From Mortierella sp. BCC40632 (Eukaryota > Mortierellomycota > Mortierellomycetes > Mortierellales > Mortierellaceae): DNA of 64,000 nucleotides. Under the pieces are notes generated by a model, which saw nothing but the letters and a program-made list of their open reading frames with translations, was not told the origin of the DNA and ran no database searches. The stretch spans positions 570,001-634,000 of the forward strand of contig WAEK01000020.1 in NCBI GenBank assembly GCA_011634665.1. Reading direction: 5' to 3'. Every line of letters begins with the position of its first letter. The first letter of the stretch is position 1. A program made the position numbers and the translations under genes. Positions 22,657 through 34,277 of this stretch are shown here, piece after piece.

Positions 22657-24043
22657 TTATTTCTTGCCGCCCTTGCCTTTGTTGCCACCTGCAACGGTCT
22701 TGTCTGGTTCATCTGCAGAGCAACCACTATTACTACTACTACTACAACTAGTACTACTACTACAGCTACTACTACCACTTTTCTGATTCTTTTTAGCATC
22801 CTGAAGAGTCTTATATCGTTCCCGTGAAGCAGCTTCCTTGGCCTTGATCTGGTATGCCTGCATCACCTGACGCCAAACATCTCTCATATGAAGCGACGCG
22901 TTCTGGACCAATGTCAACCCATCCAGTCGCACAAAACTGTTCTTGATACGTTCCAATCCTCGTCTTTGAGACCCATTGCTCCACGAATCCGTATAAAGTC
23001 GACACATACGGTAGGTGGGCGAAAAGGTTCTGTATAAAAATCCGGTTGTTGCATCCATCGAATACACCAGTCCATGGTGAAGCACACTGGTGGCCGAGGT
23101 GAGGTATGTGGAGGTCATGGCGGGAAAGAGCCTCCTGGTCAATGGTATGGGGGATGACTCTGGACCCGTGCCTACGGCTGTTGGCGTAGAGGTCGATGAC
23201 ATGGCTGAGGAGGACGATGGTGATGACGAAGAAGAAGAAGAAGAAGAAGAGGGGGAAGAAGAAGACGTCGAAGAAGAGACAGAGCTTGGACCCGAAGATG
23301 ATTGTGGATTAATCGAGGAAGCCGAGGCAGACGATGCGGTCTCTCTTAGTGAGACGGAAGTAGAGAATGCTGGTGCCATCGATGCTGCCCTCGGCGTCTT
23401 GGTTGGTTGTGTCGATCCTGCTGTTGCTCCTGTAACAGGTGATACACCGTTGATACTTTGATTATTCCCAATTGATGCAGCAGTGGTCGCCGAAGAGGCC
23501 TTTGAATTGGTCTCACTTTGGACCGAGAGAGGCGACGACAACGATGAAGGAAAGACCGAGGTTGAGTTGGTATTCAAGGGCGTCGTTGTACTAGCAGAGC
23601 CCGATGTCTGGCTTCCAGCTGCCACCGATGCTGTCGAGGCGGCATGTGTTGCCGCAGCTACTGCCGCTACTGCCGTCGAGGCCGAGCAGGTGCCTGCACG
23701 CGAATATTCTTCTTCATAGAGTGACCGCTGCCGTGACGACAGGATGCTACCCGAGTCTTGGGAGCTGGTCGAGGTCGAGGTTGAGTGGACTCTTGTTCTC
23801 CTTGAGCGGTGATTGTCTGAATGATTTCGGTGATACGATCCCGAGCTCGAGCTTGACCCTCCAGAACCCATCGGATGTTGCATGGAGTGCGATGGAGAGC
23901 GTCCCGCTGAAGTCGAGTTTGAATCTTCGGTACGCTGGGCGTAGCTCTGGAAAGTACCTGGGTAGCTGTATCCTGTGCTTGTGCGAAGAGAAAAGGCTAG
24001 AGAAGAGAGAAGAGATACCAAAAGAATCATAAAAAAAAAAAAG

Positions 24044-24078
<35 letters not shown>

Positions 24079-24553
24079 TGAGAACAAGTAGCATGAGAGA
24101 GAGAGAGAGAGAGAGATTGACAGAGAGATAAAAAAGTAGTCAGCAGGATTTGTCCTCCTTTTGGCTCAATTGGTTGGCCTAATCAGTCCGTCCGCTTGCT
24201 TGTGCGAGACCCACAAAACGGAGGGATCGGGCAAAACACTACATCGGGAAAAGGGCACAAATGCATAAAGCTGAGCTGGGGCCGCGTACTCTACTGCCGC
24301 AACTTGGGTACTGATAAGGCGCAAAAAAAAAGTGGGTTCCGCAAGAGAAGGAGAGAGAGGAGAAAAGAGAAAAGAGAAAAGAGTGAACAGAGAGAGAGAG
24401 TGAAAGAAAGAGAAGACAGAGAAGAGAGAGAGAGAGAGAGAGAGGAGAAGAAAGAAGAGAGGGAGAGGCAAGGAGAAGGAGATAATGCGTGTGTGCATAC
24501 GTGTGTAAATGGTGGAAAAAGAAAAGAAAGGGTAGAGAGAAGAAAGTGAAGGG

Positions 24554-24588
<35 letters not shown>

Positions 24589-25363
24589 AAAAGAAAAAGA
24601 GGATTCTCCTTCTACACCCCACACTCCACTCCCACCCCATTTTACGTTCTTCTCCCAGCACAACACGGCCCAGCCCAGTTTTATGCATTGTGTTTTTTTT
24701 TTTACCTTGGTTCCCAAGTGGACTCGAGTCGCTCTGTTTCACAAAACTACCCGTACACACGTCCAGATCCCGAGACTGCTGCTGTTGTTTCCTCGTCTGA
24801 CATTTGGCCTTGGCCATGGGATCGCCACTTTCACTCGCACGGGTCAGTGGCGTCTGAACTAATAGGCATTTGACCCAGTCCAGGTCCTTGGTACCCGTCC
24901 GTCTTGAGTCTAGCAAAGACTCACAAAAGTTTTTCTCTTCACTGCCTAGGGTACATGTCAAGGTATAGTACTCAGTCTTGAGTTGGTACTGGTGTTGCTG
25001 CTGCGACTGTTGCAATGGGGTTCGGTCCTGGAGACACCCCAGAAGATGATGCTGAGGTCGTAATGAGAATGCAGAGTCGTCGCGTCCATGGCTATAGTCT
25101 GGATGCTCTTGGTCAAGTGGGCGGCTGCTGTGATGTGCCGCAGAAACATTGGCGTTCGAATGGGAGGCCTCGGAGGCCGAGCCTGCGGCCACAGACACAA
25201 TAAGGTCCACGTCCGGACCTACAAGACAGAGCTCGTCGCTTACAGAAGAATAGGCCTCTGTGGATGGCTCTGTGGAGAGACTCCAGATGAGAGGATCGGT
25301 CCAACGCAGGACCTCGTTCCAGCTCTTGAGTGCTGTATCCAAGTCAAGTGTGTGGAGGTGCAT
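22657..25363 (-). CDS. Unrecognised Ser-rich protein
   Basis: Best model: exon 1 25363-24706 and exon 2 23996-22657, 665 aa, phase-consistent (junction GNQ-AFSLRTST). The N-terminal part begins MHLHTLDLDTALKSWNEVLRW. The middle is a Ser/Thr/Ala-rich disordered region with a run of more than ten serines. A more ordered C-terminal block (about the last 150 residues) includes RLFPAMTSTYLTSATSVLHH, YRTFSPTYRMCRLYTDSW and a basic helix, VMQAYQIKAKEAASRERYK. The end is rich in Cys/Ser and Lys. I do not recognise the family. The ~709-bp intron is long and contains an open, phase-compatible stretch around 24215-24300, so an internal exon, or even two separate genes, is possible. Confidence 0.5.
24044..24076. 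repeat. Poly-A/poly-T tract near an intron acceptor
   Basis: Thirty-three A on the + strand, i.e. poly-T on the coding strand, about 50 bases before the acceptor of the Ser-rich gene. A second 33-nt run in the same intron is at 24554-24586. Confidence 0.9.
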
Positions 25364-25977
25364 TGGGGGGGGGGAGTGGCGAGGAGGCGAGCAGAGGTGA
25401 TGCGATGCTGGGCGATAAACGCGGTAAGGACAAGGGGAAGCGTAAGTGGACAGGTAGCCGGGATGGGATGGATTGGGTTGTTTAGAAAGGATGAATGGTG
25501 TAGGGAGGGGCGATGGGTGATGGGAGTGGGAATGCGGGATGGGGGGGAAGGGGATATGGGGAATGGCGACGGAAAGTGAGAGAGAGAGTGAGAACAAGAG
25601 AGAGAAAGAGATAGTGGGAGAGAAGAGACACAGCTAGGCGAAGAGAGGGAAAAAAAAAAAAAAAAAGAGTTTGGCAGGTGAACTGGCCCATGCGGGGCAC
25701 AAGCAACAGAGAGACAGAGACAGGACTGTCCTTTTCGCCGTCTGCCTGCAAAAGGCAGCCGAATCCCGGTGTCCATTTTGGACGATACATGCATGCATGC
25801 ATCTCACTTGCTCTCTTCACCACTGCCTCATCCATTGTCACATCACATCAACCAATTCAAGACCTCTTTTTTTCTCTTTTCCTTTCTTTCATTTCGCCTT
25901 TATTCCCATTGGACCTGGCTGCATGTCCGCTTCCTTTTCTCTCTCCATTTCTTATCGCCATGCAGCCAGCGTGTCCC
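25364..25977. other. Intergenic between tandem - strand genes
   Basis: About 614 bp with a G-run near 25364-25374, GA-rich sequence and a short poly-A (25650-25666). This should hold the promoter of the Ser-rich gene. No gene was seen. Confidence 0.6.
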
Positions 25978-27152
25978 TTAATCAATCTGGAATTTGATCT
26001 TCTCGACCAGCGCATCGATCTTGGCCTCCAGAGACACTTTGCACTCCTCCACTCGACCTTTGAGCCGCTTCGAGAGCCGTTGTAGACTGATACTCATTCG
26101 TCGTACGCTCGAGATCGCGCCCCGACGCCCGTAACCGCCCTGTCTCAGGGCCATCCCTAGCCAGACAAGGCACATCAGCCCGCTGACGCACAGCCCGGCA
26201 AAGACCTCGAACGCGATCTCGTATTCCATCTCACGTATGCCAGAAGAGACAGTACTCGAGCCTCCTGCAAAACCTGAATCGTGCTTACTGCTAGGGTTCA
26301 TACTGTCACTACTACTAACATGGCCGTTCCCACCCCCGTTGAGATGATAATATCCAGCCCTGGCGAGGATTCCAGTACTTTCCAGGGACTCGCATGCAGA
26401 CGGCAGACTTTGACAAAGCATCATCGTGTAGTACTTGGCCACTGTCGCCCAAACAAAACTTTCGCATACACTCTGTCCACTCGTATCTGCACTGGAGACT
26501 TGATTCATTGATCCTGTAAGTCTGTCATTGGTAGAGGAGGCCATAGTCAAAGACGATGCGGATTGTGGTGACCTACATCCAATTGGCCATTCAGTCCAAC
26601 TTGACCTGTTGCTGTTATTACTGTTGTTGTTGTTTCCATTATGATAGCCTATGTTGGCAGCAGCGCCATTACTGGGTCCAAGTTCGGAAAGACTTTCCAG
26701 CATGCTTGTGTAGGACCGCAAGGACCTTCGATGGACATCCAGAAGCTGCATTGCCACAAGCCATACTTTGAAAATGATCCTTGCCTGATCCGCTGTCCCA
26801 TAAGTTTGGATAAGAAGAACGCCTTGAATCTGGAGTAGCAACCATCCGGCTTGTATTAGATAGGTAGCCAGAACTAGTGCTTGTGAATGTGTCTCGGCAA
26901 TGCCAGAGATAGTCAAGAGGACACTGGCAAGAAAGCAGCCCGTCGCATAAGGCAAGAGTGGGACCTATAAAAAATAACAAAGATGAAATAGAAGCCAGTC
27001 GTATGCGCTCGGTTAACAAAAAGAGGATAAAAGGAGAAGAAGGGGTAGGAGGATATAAAATCCATGGGCATGGGCATGGGCATCAAAGAATTCGAATCAA
27101 GATGGAATACCAGGCTGTCGTCCTTTTGGAGATGAGCAAACCGTAGCAGCAT
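25978..27152 (-). CDS. Unrecognised multi-pass membrane protein
   Basis: Two exons, 27152-27111 (14 codons, MLLRFAHLQKDDSL) and 26964-25978, 342 aa. The small first exon is inferred from a CTG|GTATTC donor and a TATAG acceptor with matching phase. Hydrophobic helices are seen at the N-terminus (LLPYATGCFLASVLLTISGI), then ALVLATYLIQAGWLLLQIQGV, and near the C-terminus (FEVFAGLCVSGLMCLVWLGMAL). Between them is an Asn/Ser-rich hydrophilic loop. The C-terminus is a basic amphipathic helix (RRMSISLQRLSKRLKGR) likely to form a coiled coil. I do not recognise the family. Exon 2 is firm; the start is less so. Confidence 0.6.
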
Positions 27153-27282
27153 CCGTTGATGTGCACACTCGCTCTCTCTGGTTTAAGAGATTGGGCGAGG
27201 TGAGGAGAAAGATAACAAAGAGTGAAAGAGAGGAGATTGCAGAGCTGAGTGAAAGGAGGTGGCCGGTGATCGAAGAGATCGA

Positions 27283-27347
<65 letters not shown>

Positions 27348-27847
27348 AGTGAGGAGGAGGAGGAGGAGGAGGAGGAGGAGGAGGAGGAAGCAGAACCCCG
27401 GCAAAAAGGCCGCTGGGAGTGGACAGTGAGGGGTCGCGTGGGGGCTGGCAGGAGCGCGGTGTTGTGGTCGAGGCGAAGGAGGACGGGGAAAAGGAGGAAA
27501 GGGCTTGAAGAAGAAGGAAGGAAGGAAGGAAGGAAGGAAGGAAGGAAGGAAGGAAAGAAGGAAGGAAGGAAAGAAAGAAGAAAGGATGGGGATGAGGAGA
27601 GAAAGACCGGAGAAAAAAATGGAGAGAAAAGAGGAGGAACTGATGCGACTCTTTCTCTGTTTGTCTCCTCCCATCCCACACAAAAAAGGCTTCGCTGTGC
27701 TGCAATCACCTGTCTGCAGCCTGTTGTCAAATGGATTTGACTCGTCGTATCGTGTCCATAGTCTTTCTGGATCCACCTGACGCCACTTGTACTCGCATGC
27801 CTGTCCACCTGCCGCTTTATTCTTTCTTTCTTTCTCCTTCCTCTCCC

Positions 27848-27881
<34 letters not shown>

Positions 27882-28061
27882 ACTTCCTCTTCATCAGCAC
27901 CCTCCCATCCCCTTCTTCTCCCAATATCAAACGCAAGCATTTCTCGGTTAGGGCCATCATAGTTCTGCATACTTGTTCATGTGCTATTGGCTACTGTTGC
28001 TTAATCGCGTGGTGCTACTGCTACAAAGCTATCCTGGTCCAGACACGTCGGATGCCAAGCA
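27153..28061. other. Repeat-dense upstream region
   Basis: Between the membrane-protein gene and the aldehyde dehydrogenase gene, both on the - strand. It is dominated by GA, GGA and GGAA repeats and a CT repeat near 27849-27881. No gene was seen. Confidence 0.6.
27286..27573. repeat. GA, GGA and GGAA microsatellites in series
   Basis: A 59-bp GA run (27286-27344), a GGA run (27351-27388) and a GGAA run (about 27515-27573), all purine on the + strand, so the region upstream of the - strand membrane-protein gene is a long pyrimidine mirror sequence. Confidence 0.95.
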
Positions 28062-29540
28062 CTAAACTCGAATCGTAACAGCCTTGATGGTCAGGTACTC
28101 ATTCACGGCCTCGTATCCAAGGTCCTTGCCAAAGCCACTCTCCTTCACGCCACCAAAGGGCAAATGAATTGGAGTCATATTGTAACAGTTGACCCATGTC
28201 ACACCACTGTCCAGCTCCTGGACACAGTGCTCGGCCTTGGCCATGTCCTTTGTCCACACTCCTGATGCCAATCCATAGGGAGTGGCATTTGCTCGCTCGA
28301 GAGCCTCCTCCACAGTCTTGAAGGGCTTCATGACGCTTAGAACGGGACCGAAGATCTCATGCCGTGCGAGGAGCGAACTCTCGTCTACGTTACGGAAAAT
28401 GGTAGGCTCGATAAAGCAACCTTTGTTACCATGGCGCTTACCACCCAAGAACAAGTCCGACAGACCCTCAGCCTTAGCCTGGTCCAGGACACCCAAGACG
28501 CGCTCAAACTGGGTTTGGTCTACCATCGCTCCAAAGTTGTTCGATTCATCCATCGAGTCTCCAATCCGAACATGGAGAGTACGATCCTTGAGCTTCTCCA
28601 GGAATTCATCTTCAATGCCGCTCTCGAGGTAGAGACGGGAACCCGCGCAGCAGTTCTGACCCATGTTGGAAAAGATCGCACCAAAGACGTCTTCGACCGC
28701 CTGATCAAGATCCGCATCCTTAAAAACGATCATCGGACTCTTGCCGCCCAACTCGAGTGTGACAGGCTTGAGGTTGCTCTGAGCCGAGGCGGACATGACC
28801 TTGCGGCCAACACCGCCAGAACCTGTGAAGCTACACTTGTGGATGCCCTTGTGGTGGACAATCGTACTTCCGACAGCCTCACCTCCAGGCAAGACATTAA
28901 ACACACCCTCGGGCAAGTCCGTGTGTTTGGCAATAATATCGCCCAGCAAGAGACACGAGAGTGGCGTCTGGGGTGCTGGCTTCAGGATGACAGTATTTCC
29001 GCAAGCAAGTGCTGGCGCAATCTTCCAGACAGCGAGCAACAAAGGATAATTAAAAGACGTGATCAGACCACAAACACCGACGGGCTTGCGGATCGTATAG
29101 GCCTTGAGACGGTCCTCGGTCGCATAAGTCTGGCCGATAAGCTTGTCTGCATGGCCGGCAAAGTAACGGAAGCACTCGATCGACTCTTCGATATCATACT
29201 TGGCCTCATTGAACGGCTTTCCACAAGCGGCCTCGAGCACAGTGAGTCTGTACATGTTTTGCTCGATAGCTGAGGCAATGTTGAGGAGCATGTTACGGCG
29301 TTTCCTGCCCGAGAATTCCTTCCATGGACCCTTGAGAGCAGCCTGTGCAGCCTGGACAGCGAGATCGACATCCTCGGGACTTGCCTCGTTCACTGTGTCG
29401 ATCAACTCGTCCGTGCAAGGATTGTAGAGGGCCCGTGTGGAGGGGGAAGCGGCAAGCGAAGGACGAAACTTGCCATTGATGAATGGTCCGACAAAGCGGG
29501 TGAATGAGATGCTTCCTTGGGGAGCCCTGATGGAGAACAT
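28062..29540 (-). CDS. NAD(P)+-dependent aldehyde dehydrogenase
   Basis: 492 codons, no intron, full family length. It oxidises aldehydes to carboxylic acids. Family features in order: SFNYPLLLAVWKIAPALACGN (residues ~162-182, cofactor fold), ILKPAPQTPL, FTGSGGVGRKVM at the Rossmann loop (family norm FTGSTxVG), LELGGKSP with catalytic Glu263, and GQNCCAG with catalytic Cys297, then EIFGPVLSVMKF-like EIFGPVLSVM and PFGGVKESGFGKDLG. It is closest to the ALDH1/ALDH9 (betaine aldehyde dehydrogenase-like) group by eye; the substrate is not settled. No peroxisomal or ER tail is seen. Its start faces the YEATS gene, 682 bp away. Confidence 0.93.
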   Translation of the reverse strand: MFSIRAPQGSISFTRFVGPFINGKFRPSLAASPSTRALYNPCTDELIDTVNEASPEDVDLAVQAAQAALKGPWKEFSGRKRRNMLLNIASAIEQNMYRLTVLEAACGKPFNEAKYDIEESIECFRYFAGHADKLIGQTYATEDRLKAYTIRKPVGVCGLITSFNYPLLLAVWKIAPALACGNTVILKPAPQTPLSCLLLGDIIAKHTDLPEGVFNVLPGGEAVGSTIVHHKGIHKCSFTGSGGVGRKVMSASAQSNLKPVTLELGGKSPMIVFKDADLDQAVEDVFGAIFSNMGQNCCAGSRLYLESGIEDEFLEKLKDRTLHVRIGDSMDESNNFGAMVDQTQFERVLGVLDQAKAEGLSDLFLGGKRHGNKGCFIEPTIFRNVDESSLLARHEIFGPVLSVMKPFKTVEEALERANATPYGLASGVWTKDMAKAEHCVQELDSGVTWVNCYNMTPIHLPFGGVKESGFGKDLGYEAVNEYLTIKAVTIRV

Positions 29541-30222
29541 GGTGTTTACTCTTCTTTAATATTTTTTCTTTCTTTCTTTTGGCCCGGGTGATGGAGGATG
29601 AAAGAGTGGGAAGAAAGGATGATGCGATCGTGACGATGGGACCTCTGAAAAGCTTAGAAATATCTGTCACGACAGCAACACCCGACCAAGCGACGTGTGA
29701 GAATCCGGCGAAACTCCGTGCAGACTAAACTAGAGTGAAAACCCATCAGGAGACACGCCCTTTCTTTCACCACGCACGTCCCCAACTTCTAATGACCAGC
29801 ATGGTCGAAGGGCCTTTGTCCTTGGCAGGGCGTTGTTGACCACGGAACGGTCGAAAGCCATACCCCCTTACAGAGTGCATTGAGCCGAAAGCACTACACA
29901 GACTCGTCTCACCTATGGCCTTTATCCCATGGACCAAGAGAGCATCGTAGCCATCCTAGCTTTGCCTCAGCAGTTGTTGTCACTATACTCTACTCTCAAG
30001 GAACGATATCTCTTTCTGTAGAAAGGTCTTCTCATCTGTGTCTACCTGTTCTACGGGACTATGGGACAGGCCAGTAAATGGATCGTGAGAGGGGTTGTCT
30101 CTTCAGAAGCAAAGCCACAAACTAGCAAGTCTACTGCATGATCTCCATGGGCCCTGTTTTCTTACTAGCAACCATTCACGGACAAAGGGCGAGAACAACA
30201 CGAAAGCATCAGCAAGGCCACC
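29541..30222. promoter_or_regulatory. Divergent promoter region, ALDH and YEATS genes
   Basis: This 682-bp gap lies between two divergent start codons and has normal complexity with few repeats, unlike most gaps here. It should carry both promoters. I see no strong TATA box. Confidence 0.5.
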
Positions 30223-31207
30223 ATGACTTCAATCAAGCGAATGAAGGTGTGCAGCTACCCTTGGCTAGCATCTTTTGACTCTCTCCAAAGAGTAAACAGC
30301 AGTACATTCACCCAGCATGAGTAACCATGACATTCTTATTAAATATCTTCTCGGCTTTGGTGGTCATCTTTCTCCCCCTCCTACTGTATTAGGGAATCTC
30401 AATCTCGAGGCCCATAATCTACGGTAATTCTGCCACCCCACTCCATGGGAAGAAAGTGGGCGACTCGGACCATACTCATCGCTGGACTATTTCGGTTCGA
30501 GGAATCAACAATGAAGACATTTCGTATTTCGTCCGCAAAGTCGCTTTCAAGCTTCACGACACCTACGAGAATCCTAACAGAGGTAATAAAAGGCTTTTTT
30601 TTTTTTACCTCTATCTCGCAACTCCATGCGTCATAACGTCATTCTGGGTCGTTTCTAACTACCTTACATATCTATATCCATCAGTTGTTGAGAAACCTCC
30701 TTTTGAGGTTTCAGAGACAGGATGGGGCGAGTTCGACATTATAATCAAGATCCACTTTCACCCGGCCAGTGGAGAGAAACCACTCACACTCTATCATCAT
30801 CTGAAGCTGCATCCTTATGAAGAAGATGGACTTGGCAATGCAGTGCTAAAACAAAAACCCGTTAGCAGTTTTTCATACGATGAAGTGGTATGCTCATTTT
30901 AGATTTCTTGACGGGGATAGAAAGAACATCTTCTCTCCACTTGACACCATAGCTAACAGAGTGACTACTGCCCTTTCTTTGCTTTTCACAGGTCTTCAAC
31001 GAGCCTATTGATGTCTTCTACAACATCCTACAAGAGAATACGACATCCAATATTCCACTCAAAAAGACACCTCATCACCAATTCAGTCTCCAGGCAGAAC
31101 AAGAAGAGATTGAACGTCTCGATAAAGCCATCCGATCTACCACACAAGAGATTACAAAACACCGCGAGCGATGTAAACGACTCGAGGCCGAGCTCTCAGG
31201 AAGGTGA
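30223..31207 (+). CDS. YAF9: YEATS-domain protein (Yaf9/GAS41)
   Basis: Four exons, 30223-30246, 30393-30582, 30685-30887 and 30992-31207, 210 aa, close to yeast Yaf9 (226 aa) and GAS41 (227 aa). Every junction keeps phase. Residues 1-17 read MTSIKRMKGISISRPII, then YGNSATPL and HTHRWTISVRG. The YEATS core continues with VRKVAFKLHDTYENPNR, PPFEVSETGWGEFDIIIKI and LYHHLKLHPYE. The C-terminal ~45 residues form a coiled coil (EQEEIERLDKAIRSTTQEI). Yaf9/GAS41 reads acylated histone H3 and belongs to the SWR1 and NuA4 chromatin complexes in the nucleus. The first exon codes only eight residues; it was chosen because MTSIKRMK-G matches the usual start of the family. Confidence 0.95.
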
Positions 31208-31498
31208 AATGTCATTTGATCCATGGTTGCAACCATTGCTTGGCCCATCTCTTCCCCTGTCCATGACTATAGTCTGTATTCACTTTTCTTTTCTTTCCTT
31301 TTCTTTTTTTTCTTTTGCATTCCCATGATCCTTTTTCGCCTTACACTTCCCCTCCCTTTGTCTTTGCTCTCAGAGAATGAGTCGGCATGTTGAGCAGTCA
31401 ACTGCTATTTGTTTTTGTTTTTGTTGTTGTTGTTTTCTGCTTTCTTCCTCTTTGACTGAATAAAAAAGCAAGATGTATTTTATATTCTACTTCTTGCC

Positions 31499-32729
31499 CT
31501 ATGCGTTCCTGGCCACGTCGCATCGCACAAGACGATCACCATCCCATCCATGTCTCTCCAAGTCCCGACGAGTCTCGATCGGGTCCTCTAATGTCTGCTC
31601 CAAGAAAAAGTTGTAAAAGCCCTCCAAGGTCAGGTATCCATTCTTGTCGTGACCGAATTGAAGACCCATCTGAGTCAAGAATGCCTCTGGGGGGCGACTA
31701 CCGTTCGTAACAAAGACAAACTCGGAAAGTTCCTTAGGCGAAAGACCTCCATCCTTGTCCTTGTCAAATTGGCTAAAGATAGACTGAAGTGCATTTTTGA
31801 GGGCTTCGGAGAGTTCCTTGGGTGAATCCAATAAAGGTGCACTCTCGGTCATTGTGGATCCATACCCCTCCAACAATCCCTGGACCTCCTTTGTCAATTC
31901 TATTAAGAGGGTGGGGGGAAAGGTCAGAATAGGGTGAGGCTCTATTTCATGGACATGGTCGGGCAAGGATGGTGTTCCTGGATGGAAAGTAACATTTAAG
32001 AGGTGAAAAAAAAAAAATACCTTGGATAGGTTCATAGTTAGGGTCGACCATGGCGCCAATCTCCAAGAGTGAGAGTGCATCCTCTAATTCGTTCAACACA
32101 TAGAGAGTAAATCCAAGTAGATGATAGCATCCAGCATGTCCAGGGAAGTTGTCTAGAAATAAAAAAATAAAAAAATAAAATAAAAAAAAGAGAGAGAGAG
32201 AGATGTATGGGTTCATAAGTTAGGATAATGAAATCTCGCTGCATAACTCTCTTCACGAAATTTCATGCCGTCCTTTGCATAGTCAAAATAAATAAAAGAA
32301 AATCCCTACCCAGCACTCCAACCATCAACTGCGCCGCACGACTCAACGAACTAATCTCTCCACTGGTCTGGAATCCACGCAACAAAGTCTGGGCCTCGTC
32401 ATAATCCTTTTCTGACTGAGCAATTTGATCATCCGAGTCGTTGTTCGACTTGGTCATGGCAACATGGCGTTCCTGGTAGTAGCTCTTCCAATTTGTAGGC
32501 TCTGGTTTGTTCTGGTCACCCAGCTCGAGTCCTGCAGAGTTGAGGATGGATGTGATTGTAAATCGGTCGCCAAAATCGTCAATCGCCTTGCTATCATTGG
32601 GGAAAGTGAGAGGAAGGGTAACAGAGAAAGAAAGAGAGAGAGAGAGAGTTCTTTTAGGATTATGTTTGGCGCTTGCCTGTCCAGGTGTCTAGGGCGAAAG
32701 GAGCGTTCTTTGTGAAAACAATAATAATG

Positions 32730-32773
<44 letters not shown>

Positions 32774-32950
32774 TGTTCTGCCCTACTGCTCCCAGATAGC
32801 CTGTGTGTCGAGTCCCTTGTGTAGGTGCTTGCATGTCGCTCCGAGGTGAAGCAGATCAGTAGGCTCAAGATAAGAAGCCAATGTCTCGAGCAATTGCTCA
32901 GAGAGTCTGTCAAATACGTTTTTTGATCCTGATGATGCGACTTGAGCCAT
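31499..32950 (-). CDS. F-box, TPR and EF-hand protein
   Basis: Exons 32950-32787, 32590-32310, 32152-32021 and 31899-31499, 325 aa; phases agree throughout. Residues ~12-58 are an F-box (VFDRLSEQLLETLASYLEP, then CKHLHKGLDTQAIWEH). Residues ~145-190 are TPR-like: a helical pair with GCYHLLGFTLYVLNELEDAL and LLEIGAMVDPNYEP. The C-terminal half has one canonical EF-hand loop, DKDKDGGLSPKE, and a second, degenerate one, GHDKNGYLTLEG, lacking the first Asp and last Glu. The F-box implies Skp1/SCF binding and the EF-hand implies Ca2+ sensing. The intron after exon 1 contains a 37-nt poly-A. The stop lies 291 bp from that of the convergent YEATS gene. Confidence 0.85.
32735..32771. repeat. Poly-A tract in intron 1 of the F-box/EF-hand gene
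   Basis: Thirty-seven A on the + strand, lying 15 bp inside the donor of the intron on the - strand. A similar 36-nt run is at 33204-33239 upstream of the same gene. Confidence 0.95.
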
Positions 32951-33202
32951 GGCTAATCCAACAGAAGATGCTTTCGATGCATCAACCAACGCCCATCCTC
33001 CCAGCCTAAAAAAAAAAAAAAAAAAAGCCGGTGGCTTGGTGTTTCTATGGGAGGCCATTTTGCCCATTGGCAGGAGGGTCTCACCAAAACGTGGTGGTTC
33101 AGGCGCGCTTGGATATGAACAACACCCGCATGCTACATATGATTGGATGTACTCCATACCGACTATCTGCATAGTTCTGCAGAGAGAGGATCGGCAGATT
33201 TT

Positions 33203-33241
<39 letters not shown>

Positions 33242-34277
33242 TCAACGTGTAGCATAGACTACAGTACCAGTCTCCGATGCCAAAGCAAGCCATCTGTTCA
33301 ACTACCCGTTGAGGGTATTCACAAGGTCTGATGGAGAGCAAAGGCGTTCAGGGATGGCTGCTTGTGCGATAGGGAGTATTACTGTGCGCCGTCCACTACC
33401 GATTGAGCATTTTGGGAATGAGTCTCCTTTGCTCCATCCCCCCCCCTCTGAAATCATAGGCTCGTCCTGGTATGTAAGAACACTATCCACACTAATGCTC
33501 CCCAAAACTCCTATTCGTCCTTGTTCCCCGCGTACCAAATCCTATCACCAACCAAGCGTGCGGATTAGGCTAGGGCAAGTATCATGACACCTCATCCGGA
33601 CAATGAAGGATTCCTCCGCTTCAGTCAGCCTGTTGAGACTCACTGTGAGTACTTATTTAGGCTTGGATGCCGCGTGCCGATGAGACACGCACGATCTGAT
33701 TCCTATTCCTCATAGGACGGAGCTTCTTTGTTGACCATAGGAAGGGGTAACGATCCTTCTCCCAGTAGCCTTCGAGAGAAAAGAAAATGAGAGTGGAAGA
33801 AGCGAAGAGAGGAGGGTAAGAAGAGAGGAGAGAAATAAGATGGTTGATCTCGTTGGTCTCTCCCTTCAGCACTCGAAGGGCCTGCTCCCCTTTGTGCCCC
33901 TTTTTTTTTTCCTTTGGACACTCTTCCCCTATCAATCATAGAAACGACTGTCTTCAAGGATGGTGATGGTCTTCCCCTTTTGAGAGGAAGGGCCTTTTTT
34001 TTTCCTTGTTGTTCTTGCGACGCCCCTCAGTGTCAGCACGGTTTTTTTCCCAACCAAAGACCCTTTTTTTCTTTTTCTCTTTTTATATATGAGTGATTTT
34101 CTTCCTCTCTTTCTTACTTCCTAGTCCAAGATCCTTTTCTTTTCTTTTCTTTTCTTTTCTTTCTCTCTTGGTCCGCCTGCATTTCCTTTTCCATTTTGCT
34201 TACTTTCCACAGCAGTCCTTTCACGACATCTTTCTTCTCTATTCTCGTCTTCTGGTTTTTCCATCCAAGCAGCTACC
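32951..34277. other. Divergent intergenic region with a possible small exon
   Basis: Between the starts of the F-box/EF-hand gene (-) and the secreted-protein gene (+). At 33583 an ATG opens MTPHPDNEGFLRFSQPVETH, followed by a GTGAGT donor (GT at about 33642), but no continuing exon could be linked. The last 200 bp before 34278 are CT- and TTTTC-rich. Confidence 0.4.

Noticed and set aside
28359..29273. 304-codon open frame on the + strand
   Set aside because: Antisense of the aldehyde dehydrogenase, which has both catalytic residues and full family length.
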